Assembly: GCA_947568835.1 (NCBI GenBank) | Contig: OX387609.1 | Span: 2,732,001 to 2,796,000 of the forward strand | Length of the DNA stretch: 64,000 nucleotides | Direction: 5' to 3' | DNA from: Protonemura montana | Lineage: Eukaryota > Arthropoda > Insecta > Plecoptera > Nemouridae | Shown here: positions 12,227 to 22,811 of the stretch, in pieces | Position numbering within the stretch: the stretch's first letter is position 1 | Layout of the letters: every line of letters starts with the position of its first letter | Position numbers and translations under genes: made by a program | The notes under the pieces: generated by a model | Told to the model about the DNA's origin: nothing | The model's input: the letters and a program-made list of their open reading frames with translations, nothing else | Database searches by the model: none

Positions 12227-12735
12227 ACGGTTTGCCGTGTTGGAAACACAGGTTCTCTTCAGATCACCGAAGTAAGCAACTCTGCGCTGGGTCAGGTATT
12301 GGATGGGTGACTATCATACATATGACCAGTTCTGTTCGGGAGAGAGGTTGGAGGGATGAAAGTTAAGTAACACTGCGCTGAGTCAGGTCTTGGATGGGTG
12401 ACTATCATACACATGACCAGTTCTGTTCTGGAGAGAGGTTGGAGGGATGAAAGTTAGTACAGCAACTTCACTCGCCTTGCTTATCAACCTCTCGACAGCA
12501 TGGATTTGTGGAGGAATCCTGTTGTTCGCGTTGTACCGTCATTCGGAAGGGACGTTAAGCCGATGGTCCTCTTGGTCTTCGACAGAAGTAGACTACGTAC
12601 CATCACTGGGTATTTCTCGCCTCCCTTCTAGACTAGGTTAGGTTCATCATCATCCTCATCATCATCCACTCATTCACCGACGCCATTAGACTAGTGCCGC
12701 ATGGCCAGATGTCAAAACAGTGCATCGCTAATAAC
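12227..12735 (+). mobile_element. 5S rRNA-derived SINE, two internal units (S1)
   Basis: The head (ACGGTTTGCCGTGTTGGAAA, then GGTTCTCTTCAGATCACCGA) matches the 5S rRNA region ahead of and into the internal control region. Box C-like sequence TTGGATGGGTGAC follows. Two tandem ~91-bp units precede the body (AGTACAGCAACTTCACTCGC...TCGGAAGGGACGTTAAGCCG), a CATCATCATC stretch and the 3' end (GTCAAAACAGTGCATCG). The body includes a 64-codon frame starting MKVSTATSLALLINL that recurs in other copies. Transcription by Pol III from the 5S-type internal promoter is inferred from family knowledge. Confidence 0.85.
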
Positions 12736-12739
12736 TATA

Positions 12740-13867
12740 CATCAATAAATATTAAAAAATACTGTTAAACATTAATTTTAGTTTTAGCAAAAATCTTTTC
12801 TTTTAAAGTAAAAGAAGTGTTTTAAAAAATACACGTACAACTTTTTTGTTAGGTTTATCATTATAATTTTCCGGTTATTTCCACACGAAGAGACCCGTCT
12901 GTATTGTACTCGTGAGGGGTCCAAGTCTATAGACTTAGCAAAAGTCATTATTTTCGATGTCGACGCCGGCAACAGTTTCCTGGCGGCGTCACCCCATGCC
13001 ACGCAGGTTTTGTGTGACGTCAGATCGTTGTTTGACGTGGAATAAAATGAATGGATGCCGCCGAGCGCATTGAATCCCCGCAAGAACCAACAGATGAACC
13101 GTCTAGGAGACTTGGTTCGAATCCCCACGGAGTCCTTTGAGAAAACTGTCAAACAGATTAGAGAAGCCGTAGGAACATAGTGGCGGTGGGGAATGTTGCA
13201 ACTGACGAAACGAGAAATGTTTGGCATTTTTTTCTCTCCGGGACAGGAATGGTATTCAGTTTTGCGGTTTTTTAAATATAATTTCGAAATGATTTCAAGA
13301 TTTTTGGTAAGTTTTTAGAGATATTCAAATGTTTTTACGGTGTTTTTGCCACTTTTTTTTTTAGAGTGATCCAAGTACAATACCTTTTTTTATTTAATGA
13401 TTTAAAATTTTGAAAATATAAAACTTTGTGTTTGGACGTACTTTAAAATGCGTTGGTGTTTTTAAATAGAAAGATCATCCGTTAAAACCAACAAAAATGT
13501 CTGGAAAAAAAAAAATATGTATATATATTTTTTTTCAGCTGCAAAAGTCAAAACCTCGTTAAAACCTAAAAAATTTTCAAAACCTCGTTGGTTGCCGTAC
13601 AATTGGAAAAATCTCAATTAAAAAGTGCCTACAATTCAGCTGTCATTATTTGGTGAGGCGTTAAAGATCAGCGACCAATGTTTCTGAAAAGCATTAACAA
13701 TATGTTTGTGTTCTCATATGAAACTTTCACTGGAATAAACCTACAACATATCACATACTGAAATTCAAGCACCTTTACAAAACAAATCAAAAGTTTAACT
13801 TTTATTAAACAAGCTTGTACAATGTCAAAATATATTTGAATAGTAAACATTCATTACATGTAGCTAG
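12740..13867. other. Non-coding DNA; weak tRNA-like motif
   Basis: Near 13115-13140 the string GGTTCGAATCCCCACGGAGTC has a perfect B-box match but no cloverleaf partner arms. A 147-codon minus-strand frame at 12784-13227 spans this and has no recognisable domain. Several A/T homopolymers lie near 13500-13535. Confidence 0.4.
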
Positions 13868-14552
13868 GTCATGATATACCCGTGGTAACATAAGATAGCA
13901 GAATTGAGAAGCTCTGTCAGGCGATCTCAGCAGCTCCATGGCTACCAAACGTTGAATCTACCATTGAACCTCCTATGCTAGGCATAATATACCCGTGGTA
14001 ACATAAGATAGCAGAATTGAGAAGCTCTGTCAGGCGATCTCAGCATCTCCATGGCTACCAAACGTTGAATCTACCATTGAACCTCCTATGCTAGGCCATG
14101 ATATACCCGTGGTAACATAAGATAGCAGAATTGAGAAGCTCTGTCAGGCGATCTCAGCATCTCCATGGCTACCAAACGTTGAATCTACCATTGAACCTCC
14201 TATGCTAGGCCATGATATACCCGTGGTAACATAAGATAGCAGAATTGAGAAGCTCTGTCAGGCGATCTCAGCATCTCCATGGCTACCAAACGTTGAATCT
14301 ACCATTGAACCTCCTATGCTAGGCCATGATATACCCATGGTAACATAAGATAGCAGAATTGAGAAGCTCTGTCAGGTGATCTCAGCATCTCCATGGCTAC
14401 CAAACGTTGAATCTAACATTGAACCTCCTATGCTAGGTCATGATATTCCCGTGGTAACATAAGATAGCAGATTTGAGAAGCTCTGTCAGGTGATCTCAGC
14501 ATCTCCATGGTTACCAAACGTTGAATCTACCATTGCCTCTCTTTGTATTGCT
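13868..14552 (+). repeat. Family E 114-bp tandem array, six units
   Basis: Unit starts (CATGATATACCCGTGG) fall at about 13870, 13983, 14097, 14211, 14325 and 14439, with a period of 113-114 bp. Units are nearly identical; the first and last differ most. The flank after the array (TTTTGAAGTTAGCAACGAAA) and the last unit are matched by a diverged single copy at 32335-32465, which suggests expansion of one part of a dispersed element. Confidence 0.85.
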
Positions 14553-15640
14553 AGTTTTGAAGTTAGCAACGAAATATACCATATTAGAAACAATTCAATA
14601 AAAGCTTGTATTTGTTCTTGTGGGTATCGCCCCACCACATTCAAAAATTAAATTACAACATGAACGTGCGCCACTGCTCGACGATCTTCCCAATTTCATC
14701 GCTACCGGCTCTTCTCATTAAACCGTCAAAAAACGAGTGTTCCACACTTTTGCTTCTCTTTTAAAAAATGACGAACATTGCCGACTGGCTTCCTGCCATC
14801 ATTATTATCGTCATTCCGCCTGCTCGTGACACATATCGGCTAATTTATCGTCACGAGCACCACGAGCAGCACGAGCCACCCAAAATCTTGGCGCAATTCA
14901 CCCAATTTCCACTAATATTTCACGCACCACGCAACTCTGTCACTGCGTGTACGCTCCACTAATTGACTAGTCACTTTTATATGGTGACAACGCATTGATG
15001 ACAACGCTTACAAAATGTTACTAGACGCTAGGGAAAGACACCGTGGCGGTACTCGTTTGATCTTTATTCTTAGACTGTCTATGTGTTTTTTTGCACGGTT
15101 TTGTGACATAGCCTGGTTTGTTACTGAGTTTTATTTCTTTGATAGTATAGTGAGCTTTGTTCTGGAAGGGTTTTATTCTAGCAGTTAAGAGTTTCTGGGT
15201 AAAGGTTGAAAGAAAGGATAATATCGTTTGTGAATCTAAGACGGGAAATTCTTAATAAATTAGCTCTAGTATTGACAAAGGGCCCACAATACTTTTGTTC
15301 TTTAATTGGCTGGCACAAAGGATATTTCTCAGCGTTGGTTATCTGCAAATAAAACCCACTTCTTTACTAGATCTTAATTATTGCTAATTAGATAAATGTT
15401 TCTGTCGCCTGCCATCGCAAACACTATCAAAGTGTAATTTGTCATTATTTAAATAGGTCTTGAGTTATTTTCCGTTGTAAGCGAAACCAGTTCATAATTT
15501 GTATTGATTTAAATTGTTGGCAATTATCAGTGAATGCAAGTGGGTGATGATGAGAGTGATGATAAATCTTATAAAGTCTAGAAGGGGGTGAGGAAACACG
15601 ATGTAACAAGTAGCTAAGTCATGTTGAAAAACTCGTTAAA
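14553..15640. other. Non-coding DNA, nothing specific seen
   Basis: A small cluster of CACGAGCA-type triplet repeats lies near 14850-14880. No gene or further element is recognised. Confidence 0.4.
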
Positions 15641-16027
15641 GGCCACCGGCTTAACGTCCCTTCCGAAGGACGGTACAACGTGAACAACAGGATTCCTCCA
15701 CAAATCCATGCTGTCGAGAGGTTGATAAGCAAGGCGAGTGAAGTTGCTGAACTAACTTTCATCCCTCCAACCTCTCTCCCGAACAGAACTGGTCATGTGT
15801 ATTATGGTCACCCATCCAATACCTGACCCAGCGCAGTGTTGCTTAACTTTCATCCCTCCAACCTCTCTCCCGAAGAGAACTGGTCATGTGTATGATGGTC
15901 ACCCATCCAATACCTGCCTCAGCGCAGTGTTACTTAACTTTCATCCCTCCAACCTCTCTCCCAAACAGAACTGGTCATGTGTATTATGGTCACCCATCCA
16001 ATACCTGACTCAGCGCAGTGTTACTTA
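15641..16027 (-). mobile_element. 5S rRNA-derived SINE, three units, both ends truncated (S2)
   Basis: On the minus strand, three 91-bp units (TTCATCCCTCCAACC starts at 15758, 15849 and 15940) are followed by the SINE body as far as the GGACGTTAAGCCGGTGG motif. The 5' head upstream of box A and the 3' tail are both missing. The break at the 5' side falls at a unit boundary. Confidence 0.8.
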
Positions 16028-17579
16028 GTATTTACATACTAAAATATGACTTGATTATACATAAAACATCTTTAATTAGAGATAATTGGTGTCTTAAACT
16101 CAACTGAAATAACTGTCTTGTCAAATTACTAAGATTTACATAAGAAATCAGTCTAATGAAGACATTTGGGTGCAAGCCGGCTCGTTTACATCTAATTCAA
16201 CACCGGACACAGCTGGTAGATTTCAAGCCACGTCGAGCATAAATAATAACCAGCGAAGCTAAAAATACACAACGTAGTCCCTTTTGGCGTTTTCGTAGTT
16301 TATCGAATTCCGTGCATTCATTTGTCACGAGCAACGAACGCCGTGAAAATAGTCGGAGTCAAGTTGGGAGTCCGCAGAGGCGGCGTCTATTTGATTTGAG
16401 TCGCCAACCTCAAAGACTTCTCTCCTTGCGACATTCGCTAGAAGAGTCAACTGCTACCAAACGCGTATGGCTTTTCTAGGTTATATACTGTGAAAATGAA
16501 ATGCAGTTATTGTGCAACGTGCTGTGTGGTGACTTTATTTTATCTTATTTCGCTAGAGTGCATCGTGCATTTTGGTTTTGAAATTGGTAAAGTCGAGTTA
16601 GCCTGGTTTTTATGTGAACATGAAATACGTTTGCATAAATCTTGACTCTCTTCTACTGTCTGAAGCGTAACTCTGAAATTTTACCTCGCCTTTGAGAAGA
16701 TTTTTCTGTAAAGTTGTTTACCCAAATTTGATTAGATGGATAACTGGAGATAATAAAACTTTTAAAGCAAACACTTTTAATTAGTAAAAGAGAGAGAGGA
16801 TACATTTTTTTTTAGTTATCTTTTTTGTTAATTGGTTTCAAAGAGTGTATCAAAGACTCTGTCAATTCTTTGTAGAATCATTAATTAATTACTTGTATAA
16901 GTTAAAGCCCAGTTTAGAATAGTTTTTGTTAACACAAGGATTAAGCTTGAAGGAAAGTCTTGTGGAGTTCAAAGACACTCGTTTCTCCTGCGAAATCTTC
17001 TAAAATGCTGCACTCTCTGTGAAATTCAATCGATTTCTCGCTTCTCTAAAAACGAATCTCTGTGCGGGGAAAAAGTAAACACGAGGAAATTTATTTCTAC
17101 ACTTAGATAATTTCCCCTGACCAAACTTTGCTAAGACGTTTCACAACAGAATGGCTGGTGGACATTGTTAGATACCAAGGTTTTCAAGGTTTTCTTCAAA
17201 TAAATCTGTGGACGGATCAATTTTCTTAACAGAAATTACAGATAAAGTGCATTTCGTTTCTAGGAAATCACTTTTCTAAAGTATACATTTTACAGTTTTA
17301 TTTATACGGCAGTTGCAGCTGTCTTTCCAAGCAAAGGAAAGATACAAAAGTGTTTTTTTTTACTGTTGGATATACGTTTATTTGACGTAAAACGCTAATA
17401 AAGTACTACTTCTCATCCCTTTTCATATGATTTACTAAATCATATTACATTTTAAAAGAATAATTTTACAAACACAACTTAAAATGACAAATATTTAACG
17501 AAAGCCTAGACCGCGAGAGAAGGTACAAGCACAAAAACTGTTTCCAAATTGCTAATAACTCACAAACAAAATCACAGGT
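16028..17579. other. AT-rich DNA, nothing specific seen
   Basis: No coding or repeat signal beyond simple AT-rich sequence was recognised. Confidence 0.4.
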
Positions 17580-17830
17580 ATAATTTCAGTGACACTATTT
17601 CAAAATGCATCTTTAATTAAAATATATATCTGGAAAATTATTCTAAATATTGTTATAATTGGTGGAAAAATGTCTATAACGTCTCAAAAATCAAAATATC
17701 TTCCCACGACAAAAGCTTTAGAGCAAAAGAAAATAACAGAAATCAGTGGAGATAATTTGTATTGTTTTAAAAATGACAGTTTGCCCACATGACATCCTTA
17801 AAGCGACCATTAGCGCCTCTACTGGTCAAG
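17580..17830 (+). repeat. Family F old dispersed repeat (F1)
   Basis: This region shares AGCTTTAGAGCAAAAGAAAA, an AACAGAAATCAG stretch and an end like AAGCGACCATTAGCGCCTCT with 27890-28095 and, inverted, with 62110-62370. All three copies are strongly diverged. No TIRs or coding sequence can be fixed, so its class is unknown. Confidence 0.5.
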
Positions 17831-18129
17831 TATCTTAACTAGCTAAACAGAGACATTTTAAACCCTCCTCAAAAAGAGTCACTTCATTTCTAAAAGCCAG
17901 TGAATCATTTTGAATTCCAAGAACCGTTTGAAATCAAGAAAGACTTTTCTATTGCTTTTAATAGGTTCATGTTTCAGAGCACCGTAAGCCGGCTTCTATA
18001 CTACAAGCCATGTAAAGTTGATCATAGAAAACATCCGTTTATCCCAAACGTGGTCCTCCTATCTCTACATAGTTTCACCACAACGTCGCTAAATAACGTA
18101 GCTACAATCTAGCACAGTGCACCGAGTCG

Positions 18130-18346
18130 CATGCTCTGCTGGTCTCCACTTGACCGTAATCTAGCGCTTGGCCGGCAAGTTTCGACCCCTCGACGCCGGG
18201 CGTCGCGACGCTTGACGGCGACGCCGCGACAGCTCGTGGGTTTCACGGACAGTTTTTGGGCGTCGCGACGTGGCACGGCGCCGTGTGCATGGTCGTGGCA
18301 GACGTCGGCTGGGGCTTGCTGGTTTAGTCTAGAAACAGTAAAATAG
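18130..18346. other. CpG-rich, GC-rich island
   Basis: About 200 bp stands out from the AT-rich surroundings by its CpG density. The 13-mer GGGCGTCGCGACG occurs twice, 60 bp apart (18198 and 18258). At the first site it sits in a perfect 12-bp palindrome, GCGTCGCGACGC. A 71-codon plus-strand frame crosses it without recognisable domain. It could be an unmethylated regulatory island or a fragment of a GC-rich repeat. Confidence 0.5.
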
Positions 18347-18539
18347 TTGCCGGGAATGTTGGTAGACGGTTTATGGTGAAGCTATTTAGAAAGTTATTTT
18401 GGAGTGGACTGAGGTTTTCAAGATTCAAACAGTTAGTCTATTAATCAATGAAGCTTAAATTTTAATAATTATAAACAATAACAATTTAATTAAAATATGA
18501 TAATAACATAATTCATAATAAGTTTTTTGGTAGTCATCG

Positions 18540-18850
18540 ACAAAGTCTAACAGAACCATCGCTAAAATCTAAGGATTTGTCGAAATCCTTAGGTCGCTTG
18601 AGTGAAGCCATCTAGAGCGCCATCTTGGAATAGAATTGTCAGCCTGTTTAACTATCACAGATTTTTGCTGCAAACATATTAGCTTTTTTGATAGGCGTTG
18701 AAATCGCAAATACGAGTAATATTTTGATGTAAGCTGATTTAAATTGAAAAACGCTTGCAATGCGCGGGGTATTTTTATTTTTTTAGTGTTCTATTGTTCA
18801 TAATATCATTTTTGTCGAGTGAAGCCAACTAACACGCCATATTGGTGTTG
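18540..18850 (+). repeat. Family G old dispersed repeat (G1)
   Basis: The stretch TGATTTAAATTG...GCTTGCAATGCGCGGGGTAT around 18730-18775 matches the reverse complement of 43165-43225. The string GAGTGAAGCCA...CGCCAT..TGG occurs twice, near 18599 and 18818, which suggests inner direct repeats. It is non-coding. Confidence 0.5.
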
Positions 18851-19300
18851 ACTTGGCAGACTTTTAGAGCCTTAATGAAATCTACAGATATTTTAAACTA
18901 TGCCACGCCATTTTAAAAACCAATAATAATAATAATGTTTACTGTCTGATAAATTTTATGATATTAAGTCAGTCAATTTTCTAGTCTAATACATAGTTTC
19001 ATTTAGTATTAATATGTACATAAAATATTTACATAACGCTATAAATACAATGAGAAAGAACAGAGCTGCCATTAATTGAATTTAAAAATAACAAACTAAA
19101 TGTTTACGTACCTGTCTAGGTAATTATATTATTATGCAGTCAGCTGGAAAGATCCTTTCAACGATTCGACAAACTAACTTCGATTTTAATTAGTTGCAGT
19201 GGTCGGCTCAGTAATGGGTTTGCACTAAACAATAAATTAGTACTGCAGGCTAGTTCTTTGCACAGCAAGGCTAGCTAGCTAGCGTAGAGAAGCAGTCAGT
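18851..19300. other. AT-rich DNA, nothing specific seen
   Basis: No gene or repeat is recognised. A short GCTAGCTAGCTAGCG stretch lies at about 19270. Confidence 0.4.
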
Positions 19301-19540
19301 ATAAACCCTCAGTTGGGTTTGGTTCCTATTAGTGTCCAGTCGTTGGTGGTCCAGGAATTCAAGAGACGAGATATCGACTTGTGTGCCGAGGTCAGGATGT
19401 CAGGATCTCATGTTCAAGTTCGGAGTTTCGTGGTTGTCAGTAATTCGCGTAGAGAGAGAGTGAAGTGAGACGGGTGAAAAATAAATGAATATGAAGAGTT
19501 ACTGCAACGATTCATTGCTCACAACTTCCATGGCTGTTAT
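19301..19540 (+). promoter_or_regulatory. Candidate promoter and first exon, or solo LTR
   Basis: A TATAAA box at about 19301 is followed some 30 bp later by CCAGTCG, close to an initiator. An ATG at 19485 opens a short frame (MNMKSYCNDSLLTTSMAV) that runs into a consensus donor, GTAAGT, at 19541. This fits a Pol II promoter with a first coding exon. However, an AATAAA signal at about 19480, some 150 bp after the presumed start, also fits the layout of a retroelement long terminal repeat standing alone. No second copy is present in the window to decide between the two. Confidence 0.35.
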
Positions 19541-19545
19541 GTAAG

Positions 19546-20149
19546 TCATGTTCTTTAGGTTATGTTGTAATTGAGTTTAGTCCTAGCCAAGCTTACTCAT
19601 GTTCAAATTTAGAATAGCAATCAATGTAACGGTCATTTTATTTAAGATACATATTTTTAATATTGTTGAATGCTGTTTTTGGTAAAACTATACAGTGCTG
19701 AAAGTTGTGTTGTTGTGGGGCTAGGGTTTAATTGGTGCTGCGGTGCTAAATTAAGTTGCCACCCATCTACATTTGCTGAGATATATAGACTGGAAAAATA
19801 TTGTTTTTTGGTGTTTTGTTCCAATAACAACAGATATTACAGCCGATTTGAGAGATTCGATCTTGAAATTCAAATAATATGTAATGTTTTGGCGATGCGT
19901 TATTGACCGAGAGAAGTGGCCAAAGCTTGACGGGCGATGCACGATGATAAGCCGGCATTGATGTGCCAGTAGTGACCGGACTCAATTTAATGATGAATCT
20001 TATGTGAGTTTCATGATTTGTGTAAGTGACATTACTAAAAAATTGTTCTATTGCAATATTTTTTAGTTCAAACCTCGTATTTTGATGTTTTTTTCGTTTT
20101 TTTTTTCTACAATGCTGAAATTTCCGTTTTTTTTATTATCTGACCTAAA
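19546..20149. other. AT-rich DNA, nothing specific seen
   Basis: Short overlapping frames at 19670-19985 on both strands show no known motif. Confidence 0.4.
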
Positions 20150-20305
20150 AGTTTTAGTGCCGGGTTTTTATCAGCACGTTTAGTAATTAACAGACCGTTA
20201 TCTCGCAAAAAATGATATTCTAACTGACAGTTACCAAGCACGTCACAAACTAACGAACTGTTAAATTCTTAACGGACGACAGATAAACCGGGCCTAAGTC
20301 TTGCA
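20150..20305. mobile_element. Family C palindromic MITE-like element (C2)
   Basis: The ends GTGCCGGGTTTTTATCAGCA and, at the right in inverted form, GATAAACCGGGCC pair. The inner blocks AGTAATTAACAGACCGTTAT and AACTGTTAAATTCTTAACGG are the family hallmarks. It is non-coding. Confidence 0.6.
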
Positions 20306-20699
20306 GCAAATTTTAATGCCACTAAAATATCAGTTACAAGCAGAAGCTAACCTAACTGAAGTTTCGTCGACATCGCCTTTGATGATCTTTAGTCAAAGGA
20401 GAAAATTGGGGTGGTTAGCGCGTATATAAGGTAATTTTAAAAACGTTTTTTTTTAATCGCTTTCTGCGTAGCACATTTGGAGTCCGCACGTGAAGCGAAC
20501 GATCTGCGAAAACCACCGAATAATTTTAGCAGACTTTACTCGAGCAGCGGCTCCTTTGTGAGCAAAATGCAAAACAGACAAAAACTGAAAATAAAAAAAT
20601 ATATATATCTTCTTGATAGCATCTGTACTAGCAATCCGCCTCTCGTTTTGCACGTTATATTCGGAAACTTTTCAAAAAACATCCATAATTTTTTATAGC
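20306..20699. other. AT-rich DNA, nothing specific seen
   Basis: Overlapping short frames on both strands at 20453-20698 are not credible genes. Confidence 0.35.
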
Positions 20700-20880
20700 T
20701 TTTAGACTCATGTCTTCTTTATCTAATCTTAGCACTAGTTTTGACAAAAACTATTTAAACTATTTGGTAAGAGCTTTTACCCTCGATAAAGTAACAGGTA
20801 CAAGTTACGAAACGTTGGGAAATTCAGTTGTTCTTCACTTAGCATTCAAAACCCAGTTGAAATAGTTTTTGTTAAAATTA
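20700..20880 (+). repeat. Family D repeat with hammerhead-like hairpin (D3)
   Basis: This is the longest D copy. The left part (TTTTAGACTCATGTCTTCTT) is followed by AAAAACTATTT, then the hairpin GTAAC (20791-20795) / GTTAC (20804-20808) with the same eight-base loop as the other copies and GAAAC at 20809-20813, then the conserved right end GTTGAAATAGTTTTTGTT. The hairpin core is more conserved between copies than the flanks. Confidence 0.55.
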
Positions 20881-20956
20881 TCGCTTTTCTCTTATTTTAG
20901 TATTTTTTTTAATTTCCCATTACAAGCCACTTGGCAGTAGCTTCGAGTTCATAGAT

Positions 20957-21527
20957 AGAGTCAATGAATCAACGTCAATGTTACGCTTTCTGCTGAGCAA
21001 ACGAGGCCGGCAACACGTGGTGACAGTAGGTACCACCCGATGGCGCTTGCTGCTGAGCAAACGAGGCCGGCAACTCGTGGTGACGGTAGGTGCCACCCGG
21101 TGGCGCTTGCTGCTGAGCAAACGAGGCCGGTAACTCGTGGTGACGGTAGGTGCCACCCGATGGCGCTTGCTGCTGAGCAAACGAGGCCGGCAACACGTGG
21201 TAACGGTAGGTGCCACCCGGTGGCGCTTGCTGCTGAGCAAACGAGGCCGGCAACACGTGGTAACGGTAGGTGCCACCCGATGGCGCTTGCTGCTGAGCAA
21301 ACGAGGCCGGCAACTCGTGGTGACGGTAGGTGCCACCCGGTGGCGCTTGCTGCTGAGCAAACGAGGCCGGTAACTCGTGGTGACGGTAGGTGCCACCCGA
21401 TGGCGCTTGCTGCTGAGCAAACGAGGCCGGCAACTCGTGGTGACGGTAGGTGCCACCCGATGGTCGTCCTTTTTAACAAAGCTCCCACAATTAAATAAAT
21501 ACGATTCAAAATATCGATACATGTTTT
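20957..21527 (+). mobile_element. Family A element with eight 60-bp units (A2)
   Basis: After a left terminus like the other A copies (AGAGTCAATGAATCAACGTC), eight exact-length 60-bp units follow from about 20985 to 21465 (CTGCTGAGCAAACGAGGCCG, then GGTAGGTGCCACCCG). Units alternate A and G after CCACCCG, giving a 120-bp higher-order pattern. The downstream spacer (TTTTTAACAAAGCTCC) is shared with A1, but the copy stops at a poly-G run. Because 60 is divisible by three, frames stay open on both strands; they are repeat artefacts. Confidence 0.8.
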
Positions 21528-21593
21528 GGGGGGGGGGGGGGGGGGGGGGGGTCTCTCGCTCAAAATTTTGACAAAATTTGGGGGGGGGGGGGG
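21528..21593 (+). repeat. Two poly-G runs (G24 and G14)
   Basis: Twenty-four consecutive G at 21528-21551 and fourteen at 21580-21593 are separated by 28 bp. They mark the truncated 3' side of element A2. Assembly across such runs is unreliable, so the true lengths are uncertain. Confidence 0.85.
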
Positions 21594-22811
21594 TGAATTT
21601 TTTATTATTTTTTTTTCATCATTGCAATTTTTTCTCATGTTAGATATTATTCATATTCTAATACACTCTTAAACACCTTGTTTCCTACAACCAATTCTAT
21701 TTTTATCAATATCTTACGTGTAGAAAAGTTTGTACACTGATTTTACTTTTTTTCTTTTTTTTTCAAACTTTAATAATGTTTTTATTTCTCATATCAAACT
21801 AATCAAACTTTTTTTCCAACTACATCTATGTACGAACTAGCTTCAGTAAACATTTCATTCATTTCGGTTCATCGCAACTCTTTTTATAATTTTTACAATT
21901 TCAAAATCGTCAAAACACTTAGCCGAAATTTTCATCTTCTGGAACTTAGCCGAATTTTCTCTTTCCACGACTTAGAAAAGTTTTTAATATTATTATATTT
22001 TGTCTACGAAATTAAGTTTCTTAAAACTCAAAACGATAGTGACTTTATCTAACAGTATTTTCTATTATTATCGTGGTAATGGAGTCATTTGGCGGCCATT
22101 TTTCTAGAAGAAAGTTTAACATCTCAAAGGTAGTATCTACCTATACGGTTCAAATTGTCAATTACATCCTTTTTTTTTTCCATAAGTGATGATTACGAAA
22201 GAAATTATTCCACTATTACAACGTTATAAAATGTTAGCTTTAACCCGCATCCAAGCTGTTCGGCAATCTCAAGTTCTAAAAATGTGAAAACCAATATTCA
22301 GCCTCCACGACCATTTTCCAGCTTGGATGCTAAAATGTTTTTGCCTCGGTGCTCGAATCGCGTCGCTCTCAATCAATATCAACGTCCATCTTTCAAAGCA
22401 CTTGATAATCCAAAACAAAGCTTCACACTTAAGTTCTCAGAGCTTATGTTCAGCTTTTCTCTGGGTTTAATAGCTCATTAGCAATTGCAAATTGAATGTA
22501 CCTATGCCTAATTAAACACGGCTGACAGCTACGATAAGAACAAAACACCTGATGGACAGGTGTGAAATGTCCAAGGGTAAGATGAGAATAGAATTATTTT
22601 GATGGCTGTGACATTGAAGATGTATTTAATTAATTTAATTTACATTTATTGGTGGCTCAAAAGGCAATAAAGGAAAAGTACATATCAATAAATCTGATTA
22701 TAAAACGTTACAGATGAAAGAGAGAAAAAAAGCATGGCACAAATAAATTGTCTATTACAAAAGATGCGTCTTAAGGGGGTTGTTATCTTTGTTACATTGA
22801 TTGCTTATTGT
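21594..22811. other. AT-rich DNA, nothing specific seen
   Basis: A string TCATTTGGCGGCCATTTTTC near 22084 resembles one near 1569 (TCATTTAGCGGACATTTTTC), a possible further shared old repeat. No gene is recognised. Confidence 0.4.

Noticed and set aside
13070-13140. Possible tRNA (perfect B-box-like GGTTCGAATCC)
   Set aside because: No acceptor or D arm pairs with it, so a tRNA gene is not supported.
15795-16028. 77-codon frame with CCLTFIPPTSLP-type repeats, also at 41438 and 54757
   Set aside because: It is a read-through of the SINE's 91-bp units; variation in unit length breaks the frame in other copies.
20920-21638. Long frames on both strands (up to 225 codons) over the 60-bp array
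   Set aside because: They arise because the unit length is divisible by three and stop-free in several frames. Other copies of the element are non-coding.
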